This document shows positions 23,060-37,022 of a stretch of 64,000 nucleotides of DNA, piece after piece. The stretch covers positions 6,049,001-6,113,000 of the forward strand of contig CM055605.1 in the NCBI GenBank assembly GCA_029379385.1, written 5' to 3'. Origin of the DNA: Quillaja saponaria (taxonomy: Eukaryota; Streptophyta; Magnoliopsida; Fabales; Quillajaceae). Both the position numbers and the translations under genes were made by a program. Each line of letters begins with the position of its first letter. Positions within the stretch are counted from its first letter, which is position 1. A model generated the notes under the pieces. The model had not been told where the DNA came from. It worked only from the letters and a program-made list of their open reading frames with translations, and did not search any database.

Positions 23060-26000
23060 CTAAATAAGTTTCCTTGATGAACCATGTTCCTGTGTCGTCT
23101 CATCTGTACTTGGAAATGAAGCAGAGGAGGAGTCAATCCATGGTCCATCCATTGACTTGCCTCGTTGCACTTGACTTTCTACTGAAAATGCACTAGAAAC
23201 ATGTGTTTGGCTTTCTTGTGATAGCAGCTCAAAGGCTTTGAATCTTGCATCCGAGTTTTGACTCCGCTTGATAAGTGAGGCTTGAACTGCAATTTTCCCT
23301 TCAAGCATACTCACTACAGCAGACATGGATGGTCTGAGTGTGGGAGAAGGGTTAGTGCATAGTAGTGCCAAGTTTAGCATTTTAAAGGCCTCATCTTTGG
23401 AGTAGCTTGAACCGAGACTTGTATCGACCAATTCTAGCAGGTTTCCTTGTTCTTGCAGGACATAGGCCTTAATCACAAGGATAGATCAGATTAGATAAAT
23501 CAGAAATGCAGACCGGAGTTAATGAATACAAAGACTACACAACTAAATTGAAGCTTCCTTTTCATCTTGTAGTGCTATGATTTTATATTCTGAGGTATGT
23601 TTATATCAAGGGATTTGGTACTAAAAAAAAGAGTTATAATTCAATTATACCCTGCGGTATTATAATCATAGTAGTATCTATGATACTGATTGACTAACAT
23701 GGCAAAATTTTCAGTCTCAATGACACTGTTACAGTAAGAAAGAGCTGTAGGGAAGTGCAAATTTACCCAATCAAGAAGGTAAACGAACTCCTCCTTTGGC
23801 CGGTAATTTGTGTTGCTCTTCCCACTCACAATCTCTAAAGCAACAATACCAAAGCTGTAGACATCTGCTTTGTCAGTCAGGTAACCCCTCATTGCGTATT
23901 CAGGAGCCATATAACCTCTGATAAGATAGCAGATAGCATAATAATAATTAGCGATGTCCCGAGAAACCAAACCTAAGAAATGTTACCATATCAATAGCGA
24001 AAATAAAAATTACTTCATCGTTTTATGTATCAGCAATAAATGTATATGACACTTCAACCCATTTCATTATGCTATTAATATGTTATCCAATAGTATAAAT
24101 GCCAAATTCTAAGGTTTAAACATAAGCCTATTTAACAGAATGCTCACATTGTTCCTGCAATCCGTGTGCTGATATGGGTGTTCTCTTCTTCGTTAAGCTT
24201 AGCTAAACCAAAGTCAGATATCTTGGCATTTAGATTATTATCAAGCAAGACATTTGTTGCCTTGATATCCCTATGAACTATTTTCAATACTGATTCCTCA
24301 TGAAGAAAGGCTAACCCCCTTGCTATCCCCATGCAGATCTTTTTCCTCGTAGGCCAGTCTAAGTGTAGCCTGCTTTCTTGATGACCTAAAAATAGAAAAC
24401 CAAGACACGGTGAGGGAGGGTTTCAGTTGTGTCTTATTCATGGAATGTAAAATATGGAGCCATCAAAATGTTAATGAATAGTTTACCAAAAAGTGCACGA
24501 GCAAGGCTATTATTCTCCAAGTATTCATATATAAGCAACAACTGGTTTCCTTCAATACAACAACCATAAAGCTTCACAAGATTTGGGTGCTGCAGAGCAG
24601 AAATCATCCCTATCTCATTGACAAATTCACGGTTCCCTTGCTTTGATTTGGATGAAAGCTGCTTGACTGCAATTACAACGCCATCTGATAGAACACCCTG
24701 TAATAGACAAATGTTTTCAGAAAAGATGTTTCCATATGTAGTAGTACTACCTCACACCAGTTAATGGATACATGACATGCTCAAAACGTAGCAAACTCTT
24801 ATAACGCTCTACTAAGATGAAGATTAACAGTCCATGGTCACCTTGTATACTGGCCCAAAGCCTCCTTCACCTATCTTGTTTGCAGGGTCAAAGTTCCCAG
24901 TGGCAGCTTTAATTTGTCTGAGAGTGAAATAACCTGTTTGTAGATCTAGCCCACGAAGTTCTGTGTAAAAGGTATATTAGAAAAGAAAGATAGTAAGATA
25001 ATGAAATAAACGTGTGCCCATATTGCTAATGGAAGGATCAGTATCATAGAAGAAAAAGAAAGACAATGCTTCACATGCACATGTATTTTAACCTTACCAT
25101 TTTCCTCTGAATCTTTTCCCCCCAGGAATCCCATCAGTCGAAGGACAACCAGTACCAAAACAAGGAATACACAGGATGCAATAACGATACCAGCAATGGC
25201 TCCAGCAGACAATCCATCTGAAGGGATGTCAAAGTCTACAAGAAGAGATATTTTATACTGCATGAGAATGTGGTCGAAAAACAGTGGGAATCCATTAAAA
25301 TGACATAAACTTACTTGGGGTCACTGTAATAGCAGATATAAGAGGTCCATAAACACCTCTGTCTGGAACGGCGTTAGTTCCTTTCCCTGCCCAATATAAA
25401 TGGATCTCCAGAGTACTATCAACAGAAACATTAAATTCCTGAGTGATTCCCTTACCAACACCACCAGCTTCCTCCATGATATTAAAATCCTTCAAATATC
25501 GAATCCCCTGTAAAATCACCAAGTTAGAAATTCTTTTAAGCCCTGGTTAGCTTTCAATTAAATAAGAAGACAACCAAAGCCACGTGAAGTTGCAAAAATA
25601 TAGCTTTTTACTTGAATTGAAACATCAAATATGCGCTTCCCAATGCTGCTAAATGTCTGGTCATCAGAATACATTATTTCAGCAAAGTGGAGCTGCACTT
25701 TATAACTTCCTTTTAACATACAAAGGCCATAGTACTTGAGAGATATAGGAGAAAGACGAGCTGTTTTGTAATACTCTGGACCACTAATATTCAAAGAAAA
25801 GGTATTTGTTGCTATGTTATTGGCATTAGCCTTTCCGATGTAAAAACCCGTACTGCTGTAAGCCCAATTTTCTTTTTGAACGAAGTTCGATATGCCCTCT
25901 GGGTTCTGGTCCTCATCATATTCATTCCCCTCAAACTCCGTCTTGGGCCCTCCACAATTAATGAACAAAGAGTGATCTGCAGATAAAGTGAAAATCTAAC

Positions 26001-29000
26001 CAGGATATAACTTCAAGAAAAACTATCAAAGGTTCAGTTACAAAGTTATTGCAAAGCATAATGCATAATCCATCTAATGAGTTTCTAAACTCACATTGTG
26101 GTTTTCCTGAACAGGGGAGGTCCTTCTTCAAGCACCAAAGAATTCTATGAAAAAAAATAAAAATAGTCACGTTCAATAAAAACCTACATAATTAAGGTTA
26201 AATTTGGAATAATAAGTTTAATACAGGTACAAGAAGCAAAAACTTACGCGTTGTTATCTGTAGATGAGTGACTTGAAACTAAGTTCCTGTCCATTAATAA
26301 ACAATAGACCATTAATACTAAAAAATAGTCGAAATGGTTATTTAGATACCATATGTAAAGAAGCTTACACATCTGAAAGCTGGCAAAGAGTTGCAGATGA
26401 CCCCGTAAAATTGTTGTAAGATAAATCACTGGAATATGAATTGTCATCATAGGATTAAAAGTAAGATTAGCTACAGCATCCCTGTGTGTAATGATACTGA
26501 CATGGTATACTTGCATAACAAATAAGTTGCCTGAAGTAACTTAGAACTGCCTAATTAGAGAAAAGAACAAAGCTCAAAAAAAGTACTAACATATTTTTTT
26601 TATAGTTTAGTATCCATCCAGGAATAGCTCCACTTAGTGAGTTGTTTGTCAGAAACCTACATCAATAATCAATACTATTAGTTCTCCTTTATTAAATCAA
26701 GTAGTGGAAAAAGAAACAGTCACCTTCCAGGAAAGCAAATACATTACTGGCAGGTGACATATTTTAATCTTTTTCCAGCCGTATGAAAGTCATTAACTTA
26801 CATGTACATTAGCATTTTCAATCCCTCAAATGACCCAGGAATTTCACCTGTCAGCTTGTTGAAGCTCAGGTCACTGCAAGCAAAGTGAAAAAAATAAAAT
26901 AATAATAAATACATAAAAAAAATCACATTGTCTCTTTTTGTAACCTGCACGGGATGCTTACTATGAAATAAAGACATCTTTGTATAAAAATTACTGCTGT
27001 GATAATGACATTCATAAGAAAAAAAAGAAAGAAAAACCATCCCTATTGACTTACAGAGTTTTTAAAGTTGTCATTTGTCCTATGTAAACTGGAATTGAAT
27101 CGGCAATTAAGCAATTTCTCAATATCCTGAATCACAAAATGAATGTAAACCACTTGATAAGCCTATCCAAGTGTATCTTATAAATTTTCATAAAATAGTG
27201 AAAAAAGGTCATGTTCAACTCACAATTCTTTCATGTTTTTCAAATCCTTCAGATCAGGAAATTTTGTAGTTGAACCATTCAAATCAGTTATTCTCCTGAA
27301 ATTTGAAAAAGAAAAAAAATACCAGTAAAATAACATTTCATTAGTTAATTTAAAAAAAAATTTACAGCCATGCATAGGATGTAGACGAAAATAAATCATT
27401 TAGGAGATACTAGTATGAAATATGCACTCACAATTGAGTTAAATTTTTCAACAGAGCTATATTGGAGGGAACTGGCCCTTCCATGGCAGTGCCCTGCAAA
27501 TCCCTGCAACCAATAGGTTTCCTTAGAAAGAAAAGGGAGTCAACAATAACATGGAGTTTTTTTTTTTTTTTTTTTTTTTTTCAACCAAAAATTACTGCAA
27601 GTAAGTTTGGGGTAAAAAAGGAATTGAACTTACAATCTATCAAGTTTGGTCCAGTTCCCAATTAAACCAGGTATTTTGCCTGAAATTCTGCTCCCATCTA
27701 TCCTACTGCAGAAAATGTTTCATATTCAGGAACTTCAAAGAATTCAATAGTCGCAAACACACACGAAAAAAAAGTCTACACATTTGGGTCACATTCTATC
27801 ACTTACAAATCAGTTAGATTTTTGAGATTGCCAAATGTTTCTGGTATGGTACCTGTGAAATTATTTGCAGAAAGAAGGCTGCAGATTTACAAAGCAGTCA
27901 GTTATGTTACAACAGAAAGTAATATGACTGTTCACTGTCATATAAATAACAAGGCTGTGAAATCATACATGAATAAAAGGTCCAAAAGAAACAAAAAGCA
28001 ATATAACCATATGTCACTTTTATACTTAAAAATAGCTTAACATTCACCACAGAAACCCATTGAAAAGTTTGTCAAGCTGATTCCAAGATCATCTTTGAAC
28101 AGAAATCTACCTTATTTTTGTGGGAGAAAAACAGAAAATAAAGGAAGAAACACCAAATCCACAAGTACCCTTTTCTAGTAATGTAAGCTTACTGAAAACT
28201 ACATTAGAAACCAAATAGATTGATAAACTATGCAATTGACCATAAACTCAAAGATAAAAAACATAACTAATTTTTCAAACATCTTCCAAATTTATCTGCT
28301 TAATTCCTCCTACTTGACATGTATGATAGTAAAAGAAAACAGAATAAAGATACATAAACACATCCATAAACTCAAAAAACGCAAAACAATAATTTATTGA
28401 CTTAGTATTTTCCCCTAACTAAAATTGATATATAAATGGAGTGATAACCAAAACAAAGCAGACAAGAAATGAGTGTCTTACAGTCCCTCCAACTGGAGCA
28501 AATTTCCAAGGTTTGGATGAAGAGGTCCATCAAGCTGATTATCTTCCAACACCCTATAAAATATCGGCATACTATGCAATCAATGTCAAATATCAAGCAT
28601 TTTCCAATGTGAAATTAAACTTTATTGAAGACTTACAGCCGTTTCAGACTAGCAATATCACCAATTTCCTTCGGAATGGAACCACTAAGTCGATTTCCCA
28701 AAAGGGACCTGAAACAGATTTATACATTGACAACCAAGTTATTTAGAGTTAAACATGTTGCAAATTACAGGGTCACTGTGGGATGAAAAAACTTTTGGCT
28801 CTTAAAAAGTTCAGATTGAGTAATTGAAAGTTGTTTATGGGGCACGGAAAGATTTAAGTATAAATAATAACTCACAGAATTTCAAGAGGGGCTTGACCAA
28901 AACTCGTTGGAATTGAACCGTTGATATAGTTGCGAGTGAGATCACTGCTCAATATAAAAAAATAGTTAGTGTTTCTCAGCTCGGTTTACATTTGATAAAG

Positions 29001-31542
29001 CTGATAATTTACGACAATCATAGACAAATTTTGATATGAAACATTATCATGTATTTCAGGAAAGAAAAAAATAAATTCAAATATTGCGTTGATGATTTCC
29101 TTGAAGCAAAAAGTTAAACAAAAGATGAAAGTAATTCATTTGTCATCATCAACTAGAAAGAACTCATCTGTTCATGTTTATAAAAATTTCTTAATTTTAT
29201 GTAAAATGTGTAATCTATTGGGAATTTATACAATCTTTGTCCCATTGCATACATCCACAAATGAGAAGATAAATTTTACTATTCCATGAAAGATTACATA
29301 GAGCGTAACATCCTATAGATGGCAATCTCATCACTCTTCTCTACCAATCTCTCTCACACCTCTATCCTAGAGAGGTCTCACAAATATTATCACAAGCCTA
29401 CATATTTATACTTGTCCAGAAAACAAAATTTTTCTCTAAGGAAACTCAATTATAATCTAATTACACTTACTTACCCACCAAGATAAATCTAATTAGGAAA
29501 CTCTAATAATCATCTAATTAGTTTTTCTTTCCCACCAAGAGTAAACTAATTAGAAAATTACCAAAAGGTCAAAATCCCAACGTTGTCTAACATAGTGAAA
29601 GATAGGTAGACAGCATTATCAAATAATATCCAACCAAGATCATTTTGGAGAATATATTGCAAGATTATAGGGCTACTGAACAATGAAATTAATTTAATGT
29701 AAAAAAGTGTATATTACTTACAGTTCTATCAAATGAGTGAGATTTCCAAATTCAGCCGGTAGAACTCCAGTAATATTGAGACCCTTCAGCTGGCTGAAAA
29801 GTAAATCAAAAGAATTAATAAAACTGAGGAGGGAAAACTGAAAATATATTAGTAGGACTAACAATAACTTTATGATAAAGGACTTACATATTTGTTACAT
29901 GGCAAATTGAGCCATTTCCAAGAGTACAATTGCATGTGACATTGCTTAAAATGTTTCCCTCTATGATAATTCTTCTTTGAAAACTTTCACCCCCATCAAT
30001 GCAAGAACGTTGAGTAACTTTCCAATTTAAATTCTGCAGTTTACTGGATATTGCTTGAAGAACTTTTACTGTACCATATTCAAATTCACTCAGCAACATG
30101 CATTGGCATTTTAAAGAGTAATAAAGACAAGGTCAAGCAATAAACATTACCAATAAAATTAAAGATGAGAAAGAAGGTGCATATAGTGGGTTAACTATGT
30201 GTCTATGTCTAAGCCTCAACATTAACGTTATTCTTGATTTTTGACCTGCACGTACTTCAGTAATCACATGCAAAGGCCATATTGAATACAAGAATCATCC
30301 TTTTTTTTACTTTTTCTAAAGTCTGACCAAGTCATATAAAGTGGGCAAGATCTATAACAAAGAAACTTGACATGTCACCCTGGAGTGCCAAGCACATCCG
30401 AATAATTATAAAGTTTGGAAACGTGTGAAACCAACAAAACTTGAACCTCAGTGTGTAAAATTCTTTAATCCTATGATTCTTATGGCCATACAATTTATAC
30501 TCAAATTACTTCTTTTTTAACTTCCATCTGAAGAAATCAAAATTAAAATCTTCTATTCAAATTTTGTCTGTACGATTATAAAATTTAAAATAGAAAAAAA
30601 AAAAAAAAAAAAAATACCCTTGCCAGTTGCCACATTCTAATATGGAATTACAAGAAAGGATTCATCTAATAAACAAAGACAATGACTACCATCCAAGATC
30701 AGTCCTGTAATGACGTGGTTAAAGGTATACAACATATAAACTGATAAGAGTATCCTAAGTTACTTGATGTTGACTGAATCGAAATAGGACAACCTAACCT
30801 GTCTCAGACATAGTGTGTAGCAGGAAAGAGTCAATAATTGCTAAAAGACAATTTCAGATTATACAATCTCTTGGCCCTTGGGTGACCACAGAAGATAAAC
30901 AAAAAAGATGACAAGAAAATTAAACAAAGATGTAAAGATGCAATTGTTGAAACAACTGCCAACTCCCAACCCAGAAAAATGAAACGGTATTCAAATTTAA
31001 ACACCAGAAAATTCATGACTTGCAGACTCAGAATTCAAGAACCACAGCCATTTTATTATCAAATTCACCGAAACTGGCAACTATACAAGTTCAATGCATA
31101 ACATTAGAAAAAAACTCTATTTGTTGATTCAGGTAAAAAAGGAAAGGAATATTGATTAATCTCTAGCAAAACCCATTTCAGAAGAAGCAATGGAAGTTCA
31201 TGAACTAAAGTCCAGTTAAAACTGAGAACATGTGTACGCTCCTATGTAAGAGAGAAAGGAGGGACCTTGGGGGAGATTTTTCTTGTTGGGTCCTTCCTAA
31301 GAAAAACAATAACCTCAATCTCACCAAAAAAGAAAAGAAAAAAAGAGTTCACTTCAGAAATGGAACTTATACCCAAAAGCAAATATTGCTAAAATAAGCA
31401 AGTTAAAGTGAGTCTGTTGAAGAATACCTTCATCTTCTGGCAAAAGCGATTGAGCATTGGATCCAACAAACTCATTGAAGCTATTCAAAACCAGAAATCC
31501 AAGAAGAAAAGCTACCTTAAACCTTAAAATCATAGAGCCCAT
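23060..31542 (-). CDS. RLK-A: LRR-VIII-2 malectin receptor-like kinase, complete
   Basis: Predicted plasma-membrane receptor kinase; ligand unknown. Twenty-four exons, 5' to 3': 31542-31428, 30068-29888, 29793-29722, 28944-28876, 28708-28637, 28553-28482, 27878-27807, 27705-27634, 27503-27432, 27295-27224, 27126-27055, 26873-26802, 26656-26591, 26428-26369, 26286-26248, 26144-26095, 25976-25612, 25507-25315, 25235-25098, 24960-24842, 24697-24487, 24385-24148, 23917-23767, 23467-23060. They total 3051 bases, 1016 aa, with no frame break. Signal peptide about 1-33; LRRs about 99-380, one per exon of 60-72 bases; malectin domain about 410-595 (starts FINCGG); membrane segment about 608-630; kinase from about 665. 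Key residues: [10 protein letters not shown] loop, Lys693 (AVKQL), HRD Asp791, DFG Asp809. All catalytic motifs are present (RD kinase). It resembles At3g14840/At1g53440-type proteins. The C tail is Ser-rich. ATG 31542 is the first in the frame with a good signal peptide. Confidence 0.93.
27557..27581. repeat. T25 homopolymer in an RLK-A intron
   Basis: Run of 25 T on the + strand between RLK-A exons 8 and 9; on the transcribed strand it is an A-run and is not part of a polypyrimidine tract. Confidence 0.9.
30594..30614. repeat. A21 homopolymer in RLK-A intron 1
   Basis: Run of 21 A in the 1.36-kb first intron of RLK-A. Confidence 0.9.
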
Positions 31543-31893
31543 TTTGGCTCTGCAAACAAACTCCCTTTCCTTGCTTTCAAACAGAGACGTCCTAAATTGG
31601 GTGAGACAAAACGACACAAACAAAGGACATGGAGAGAGAAAGAGAGAAGTGTGAGATGGAGAGAAAAAAAGAAGAAGATGGTAATTGAAAAGTAGAAACT
31701 GAATATATGTTCTACTAAGTACCAACGACAAATCAAAAATGAAAAAGCAAAAAACAAACGCGGAATGGTATTATATGAGAAACGGAGAGCGAGCCGCCAA
31801 AGATCATTTTCTCGTTTGGGTGTCTCGTTAAAATATTTGGATAAAATATATTTGGGGTCCCATGATAAAGAAAATATCTTTTTGGCTTTCGTA

Positions 31894-32262
31894 GACTAGT
31901 CACGATGAAAAAAAAATTGAGTAAATTATTCAAAACCCCTTAGATTATATTAATATTACAGATATTTTTCAAAAATTACAAAAACCTGCAATGAAATATG
32001 AAATTAAAGAATAAATTTTTAAAAATTACTCTTATGTTTACTTGAAAGCAAACTCAATTAGTTTAAGATTTTAGATTTAATTGAGTTGTGTTGTATATTT
32101 CGTGAAAAACAACAAATATAATTTTAATGTAATTTAGTCAAACGTGTTCTTTTGATAGACGGCAAAAGAAAAAGGTATTTCATAAACTAGTCACGATGAA
32201 AAAATTGAGTAAATTATTCAAAACCCTTTAGATTATATTAATGTTACAGATATTTTTACCAC
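31894..32262. repeat. Short direct repeat inside spacer copy 1
   Basis: A block reading ACTAGTCACGATGAAAAA and then TTGAGTAAATTATTCAAAAC through CAGATATTTTT occurs at about 31894-31972 and again at about 32187-32258. Copy 2 of the spacer has it only once (about 47664-47738) and carries unrelated sequence where the second one lies, so this duplication is private to copy 1 or its counterpart was replaced in copy 2. Confidence 0.85.
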
Positions 32263-35200
32263 ATAAGTTTAGAAACTTGATTTAATTTTATTCACTTTGG
32301 TTTCAAAAAATTCATTGGAATTTTGCTTAGTTTAACTTACCTTATTAAATCTTATATAGTAGTTTAATCAAATTAGTAAATTAACACCAATATTTATAAT
32401 TGTACCATGTCTATAATGAGACGTGTTGTATATGAGATTATTTTATTCTTTATCATGAGTATTATGTATAGAATAATTATTCCGTTCATATTGTTTTACT
32501 TTTATATTATAAAGAACTCTAATTAGAGAGAAAAATTAAAATGAAATTGAGTATATTCTAAAATAAAAACAAACTGATTTTGTCCTTAATTAAGACTGAT
32601 ATGCAACATATTTCTTTGTAATATGTCTTGATGAGTCATATTCTCCCAAATTGAAATCTTCAAACTCAAATTTAATTGAATTTTTACATTTCATTCGAAT
32701 TCAACTAAATGAATCTCGCACTCTTAATTTTCTACCCACACCTTATTGATACTAATATATATGCATTGATCAAATTTACAACCAAACATCTATCAGTTGT
32801 GTGGTGTGGCCATAAAAAAATTGATTGGACTGACCTTGGATAAGTCAAAAAAAGAAATTAAAGTTGTGGGTCACTAGCTAGCCATAATATGCACAATTGG
32901 TCATTTGCTTTATGAATTATAATTAAGGGCATAGATATTTTGATTCCATGCATGAATTGCAAACTATCTGCCTACCTACCTAGCAAAGGAGGCAAAGAGT
33001 AATCACACGCAAATTTTGACACTATACCCCCAGTCTCCACCAGGTTTCAAATCAAAAAGTCTAGCAGACTAAACATGATCATAGAGAAATTAAGAATGCA
33101 CGAAATCACAAGGAAATAACTCAAAAAAATAAAAAAATAAACTTAATCAATGGAAAATCAAACATCAAATCCTACATGGTCTAAGTACAATCTATTAGTC
33201 TAATTTTGGATATTAATGATTTTTATATATGGTCACTTTTATTTATTTATTTCTGTTTTTAATTAAAGACTTAAGTTAGAAATAATATATATGTGTATAA
33301 AATTACGCATTGATGTAAATATATATGCGAAAGAAAAAAATAACTAGTTTACTCTGTTGTACATACTAGAAAAACAATAATTATAACTATCGACAAAATA
33401 AAAATAATTAGAACATTTAGGCATCATTTGAGGCGTTTATTTATTTTATTGTTCAATCAAAATAATTAATTGATATGATATATGGTTTTAAACACTTTTA
33501 ATTATTATTATTTTTTTAACATGCGTGACAATGCTGATATTTTTTTAAACTTTTATATTATTTTTTTACTAATTAGACAAATTCAATCAACCTTATCTTT
33601 TTTTTAATAATTAGATAGACACGTTCAATTGTGCAAGTATGAGAAATTGAGAATATCGTTTTATCAAATGAAACTTTCCAATGAAATATCATTATCAATC
33701 CTAGTCATGTCTATAGAGTGCGGACCATTCTAGAGTTGAGGGCAGAAAGTTGATACAAAGCACACTATCTTTGAATTCAACTTTGTTACAATTTATGCTT
33801 TAAACATGTAATTTTGTCACTTTTTTTTTTTTTAAACACAAGTTAAATGAACATTGTTAAAAAATAATAAATATCATATAATTATTTCTATAAGAAAAAA
33901 AAAAACTCAAAAAAAAAAGAGCGAATAACATTGCAACACACACTGCAAGAAAAAGACAATTTGATAGAGACAAGAGGTCATGGATACCATCCCTCGTCAT
34001 TTATGAAGAGAAGCCAATTCCCCCAAAAAAACCAATTAGCGCTATGAAATTTGGTAGTCAATTTGTATGTTGAACTTGTTTTAATTATTTTTGCATGAAA
34101 GTGGGTGATTAAATTGTTAGGAATGATTTAGATATTTGATTTTGGATTGAATTTTGATTTATGGGTTAGGCTATTTGAAGATTGATTTTTGATTTTTGGG
34201 TTAGGATATTTGAACATTGGAATTGATTTTAGTACATATATTCTTAGGCTAATAATTTTGTAAATATAAGTTTTGATTTGTTAAATTTGATAAATTTTAT
34301 TTTTTAGGTACAAAGTTTTGTAGTTAGACATGGTTGCATAAAAGTTTAAATAATTAAGTCATTTCATCAAAAGATTTTGAATTAGACCTCTAATTATATA
34401 AAATTATGCACTAATTAGATTAAACTGTACGTACATACATAAGTTGATAAATAATAAATAAAAGATGAATTTGATAGATTTAATTGTAGGAAGTTGATAA
34501 ATCATTAATAAAGTAGAAAACAATAGAGATTGAGTTATTAAGTAACATAATTGAACAGTTGGAGACTTATTTTTATCAATAGAAGTTCTCGGTTTTCGTT
34601 AGGAATGTAAAACTTTAATTGAAACTAAGTTATTGTTTGATAATGGAAAAGAGAATATGTGATTGGTTAGAGCTTTTAGGCTATACTTGAAATTATGTGG
34701 GGTTTAGTAATAAAATTAGATTGTAAAAGCTTATGTAGGATTAGAATTTAGTATGTTACACGAAAACCAAATGAAATGATTTTTGGAAGTTTAAAATTCG
34801 TGTTTTAATTGAAATTTAATTGATTGAACAGTGGTTGTTTGAAGATGAAAAAGTGAGGAATATGAGATTGGTTAGGAATTTTAGGCTATATATGAAATTA
34901 AGTGGGTTTAGTAATGAAATTAGATTACTACAATTAGAAGCATTCAAAATTGGTATATGTTTGATTTTTGGATTGTAAAAGCATAGTGTGAGACTAGAAC
35001 TTGGCTTTTTAGATGTGAAATCAATTTTGGAAGTTTAAAATCCGTTTTTTAATGGAATTATGGGGCTCATAAAGACTTTAGGCTAGAGATGAAATTATCG
35101 TAGGTTTTATAATTGGTCTAGGTGTGAATTTTGGATTGTAAAAACCTAAGTACATGTTTTATTTTAAGATTCAATGTCAAGTGGTGTGTCAATTTAATCC

Positions 35201-36239
35201 TCATAAAATCTAACCCATTTATTTTGTTAGTATAAATAAAATGGTAAATCACCAACACCTCTGTCATTTATATTGCCGCAGAAACGAGTGGACCAGCTGC
35301 ATAGTTTTAGAAAGGACCTCACTTCACAGTGAAGCTTTTTCCCATATTTGGTTAATTTTGTTCAATCAGCTTACACTGATTTTCCTCATACCCAAACACT
35401 CAATTATTTGTGAATGGCTGCTTTGTGGTATAAAAAGTAAGTTTCAGATTTTTGTTGGGCTTGAAGAATTCTTAGAGTCAAGTTCAAAGCTGTAAGAAGT
35501 GAGTTTTCTTAATTATCACTCAATCATATATGATTTGAGATATTTCTCATATTTTTCTTATTAAAATGAACATCCAAGATCATGCAAGGATATTATTATA
35601 TATATGGCTAAGTTATGTTTAATTTGTGTACACGTGTTCAAGACTTCTTATAAATGACATGATTATTTTTCTTTTTAATTTTTCTAAATATTTCTGGAAG
35701 TTATGCATCATGAAATACAATTTTATAAATATGTAAGAAAAAATATATTAATTTGTTCATAAATTTATAAGTAATAATAAAAATAAATAAAAAGTAAAAA
35801 AATTAAAAATTCATATTAATTGATATTATTTAATTCTCATCTTAAATATTTAATTATTAAAATAAGTAATTAAATACTAAAAAAGAAAAAGATAGATTAA
35901 GAGACGAAAAATAAATATAAAGAATATTATCATTTCATCCTTTTTTTTCAGTATTATAAAAGAAAAATATGAGTGTCTCAAATATTTGATAATAAAAATT
36001 AAAAAAAGACAAGTGTGTATTTTAATAATAATGTCTAAATTAAATTACTTAAATGATAGTTAACTCTTTATTAAATCAATAATGTAGAGTGAGCTATTCA
36101 TTATTTGTGTAATTAATTTATGCTAGTGGGTGTCCGCATAGTATTTCTATTAAGCTATATATCTTTAGGTATCATTTTTTTATGCCAATTTGGTGAAATA
36201 TATTACATTAATACGACTGAAACTTTCACCAAAAAAAGG

Positions 36240-36245
36240 TTGACT
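36240..36245 (+). promoter_or_regulatory. W-box upstream of RLK-B
   Basis: TTGACT, the WRKY-binding core TTGAC[C/T], about 0.84 kb before the RLK-B ATG. The same site with the same flank (GACTAAGAAGCCAAGTGG) is kept upstream of RLK-C at 61264-61269. Confidence 0.4.
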
Positions 36246-36880
36246 AAGAAGCCAAGTGGATCTGTCACAGCTGTGTAATGATAAAGTACAAATTCCATGT
36301 TGGACTTTTTAGTAGTAATAAAATAATAAATAGTACAAACTATGCTACAAGTTAACGCTCCTTGTTTTGTTATTATAGAAAATAATAATATAATATAATT
36401 TCATTTATTTTATGTTATTTTTCCAAAATACACCATTTTCTTTAAAAATGATAGTTATAAAAAATAAATAATTGTAAAGATAATTGTTTTAATGAAGGAA
36501 ATTATATAAAAATAAAATATTTAATATTTTGACTTGACATATATGTCATTATAAATTGTAAAAAAATTAATTTTTTATGAAAAAACCATACTAACACCAA
36601 TTTGATAGTAAAAAATAAAAGTTAACTCTGATTAATTATTTTTGAACAAAATTGAAATAGTTATACTAAATTAAATCTTTAATTTGGACTTTTCTATTAC
36701 CTTTTTTTAGGTTTTTAAGTGAAAAATATATAACTAAAAATGATTGAATAAAAATATGCTCACATACCCAAGAAAAAAAAATACAATCAAGTAAAAGAAA
36801 ATTCATGTTTCTAGGTACAAGTACGTAGACTTGATATTTACATATCTGATTATATTTATTTAAATGATAAATAATTAGAG

Positions 36881-36886
36881 TTGACT
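36881..36886 (+). promoter_or_regulatory. Proximal W-box of RLK-B
   Basis: TTGACT in AGAGTTGACTTCATCTATA, about 200 bases before the ATG. The same motif and flank occur upstream of RLK-C at 61989-61994. WRKY control, and hence stress or pathogen response, is an inference. Confidence 0.45.
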
Positions 36887-37014
36887 TCATCTATATACGC
36901 GTCCTCTCGGTCTTCCTTATCTTTCTATCGCTCTCATTACCAAGATTCATTTATTGCTGCCCATGCGTACTCTATTTCCCCACACCAAACGGCTACCTCA
37001 TGTATCATATATAG

Positions 37015-37022
37015 TATATATA
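37015..37022 (+). promoter_or_regulatory. TATA box of RLK-B
   Basis: TATATATA followed by CCTCTCTCTGCAAATTAATGG, about 60 bases before the ATG at 37083. In RLK-C the aligned stretch is TATGTAAA (about 62096-62103), a weaker match. Confidence 0.5.

Noticed and set aside
30641..31016. Minus-strand frame in RLK-A intron 1 as an extra exon
   Set aside because: Including it is not needed: exon 1 joins exon 2 (30068) in phase, as in RLK-B and RLK-C.
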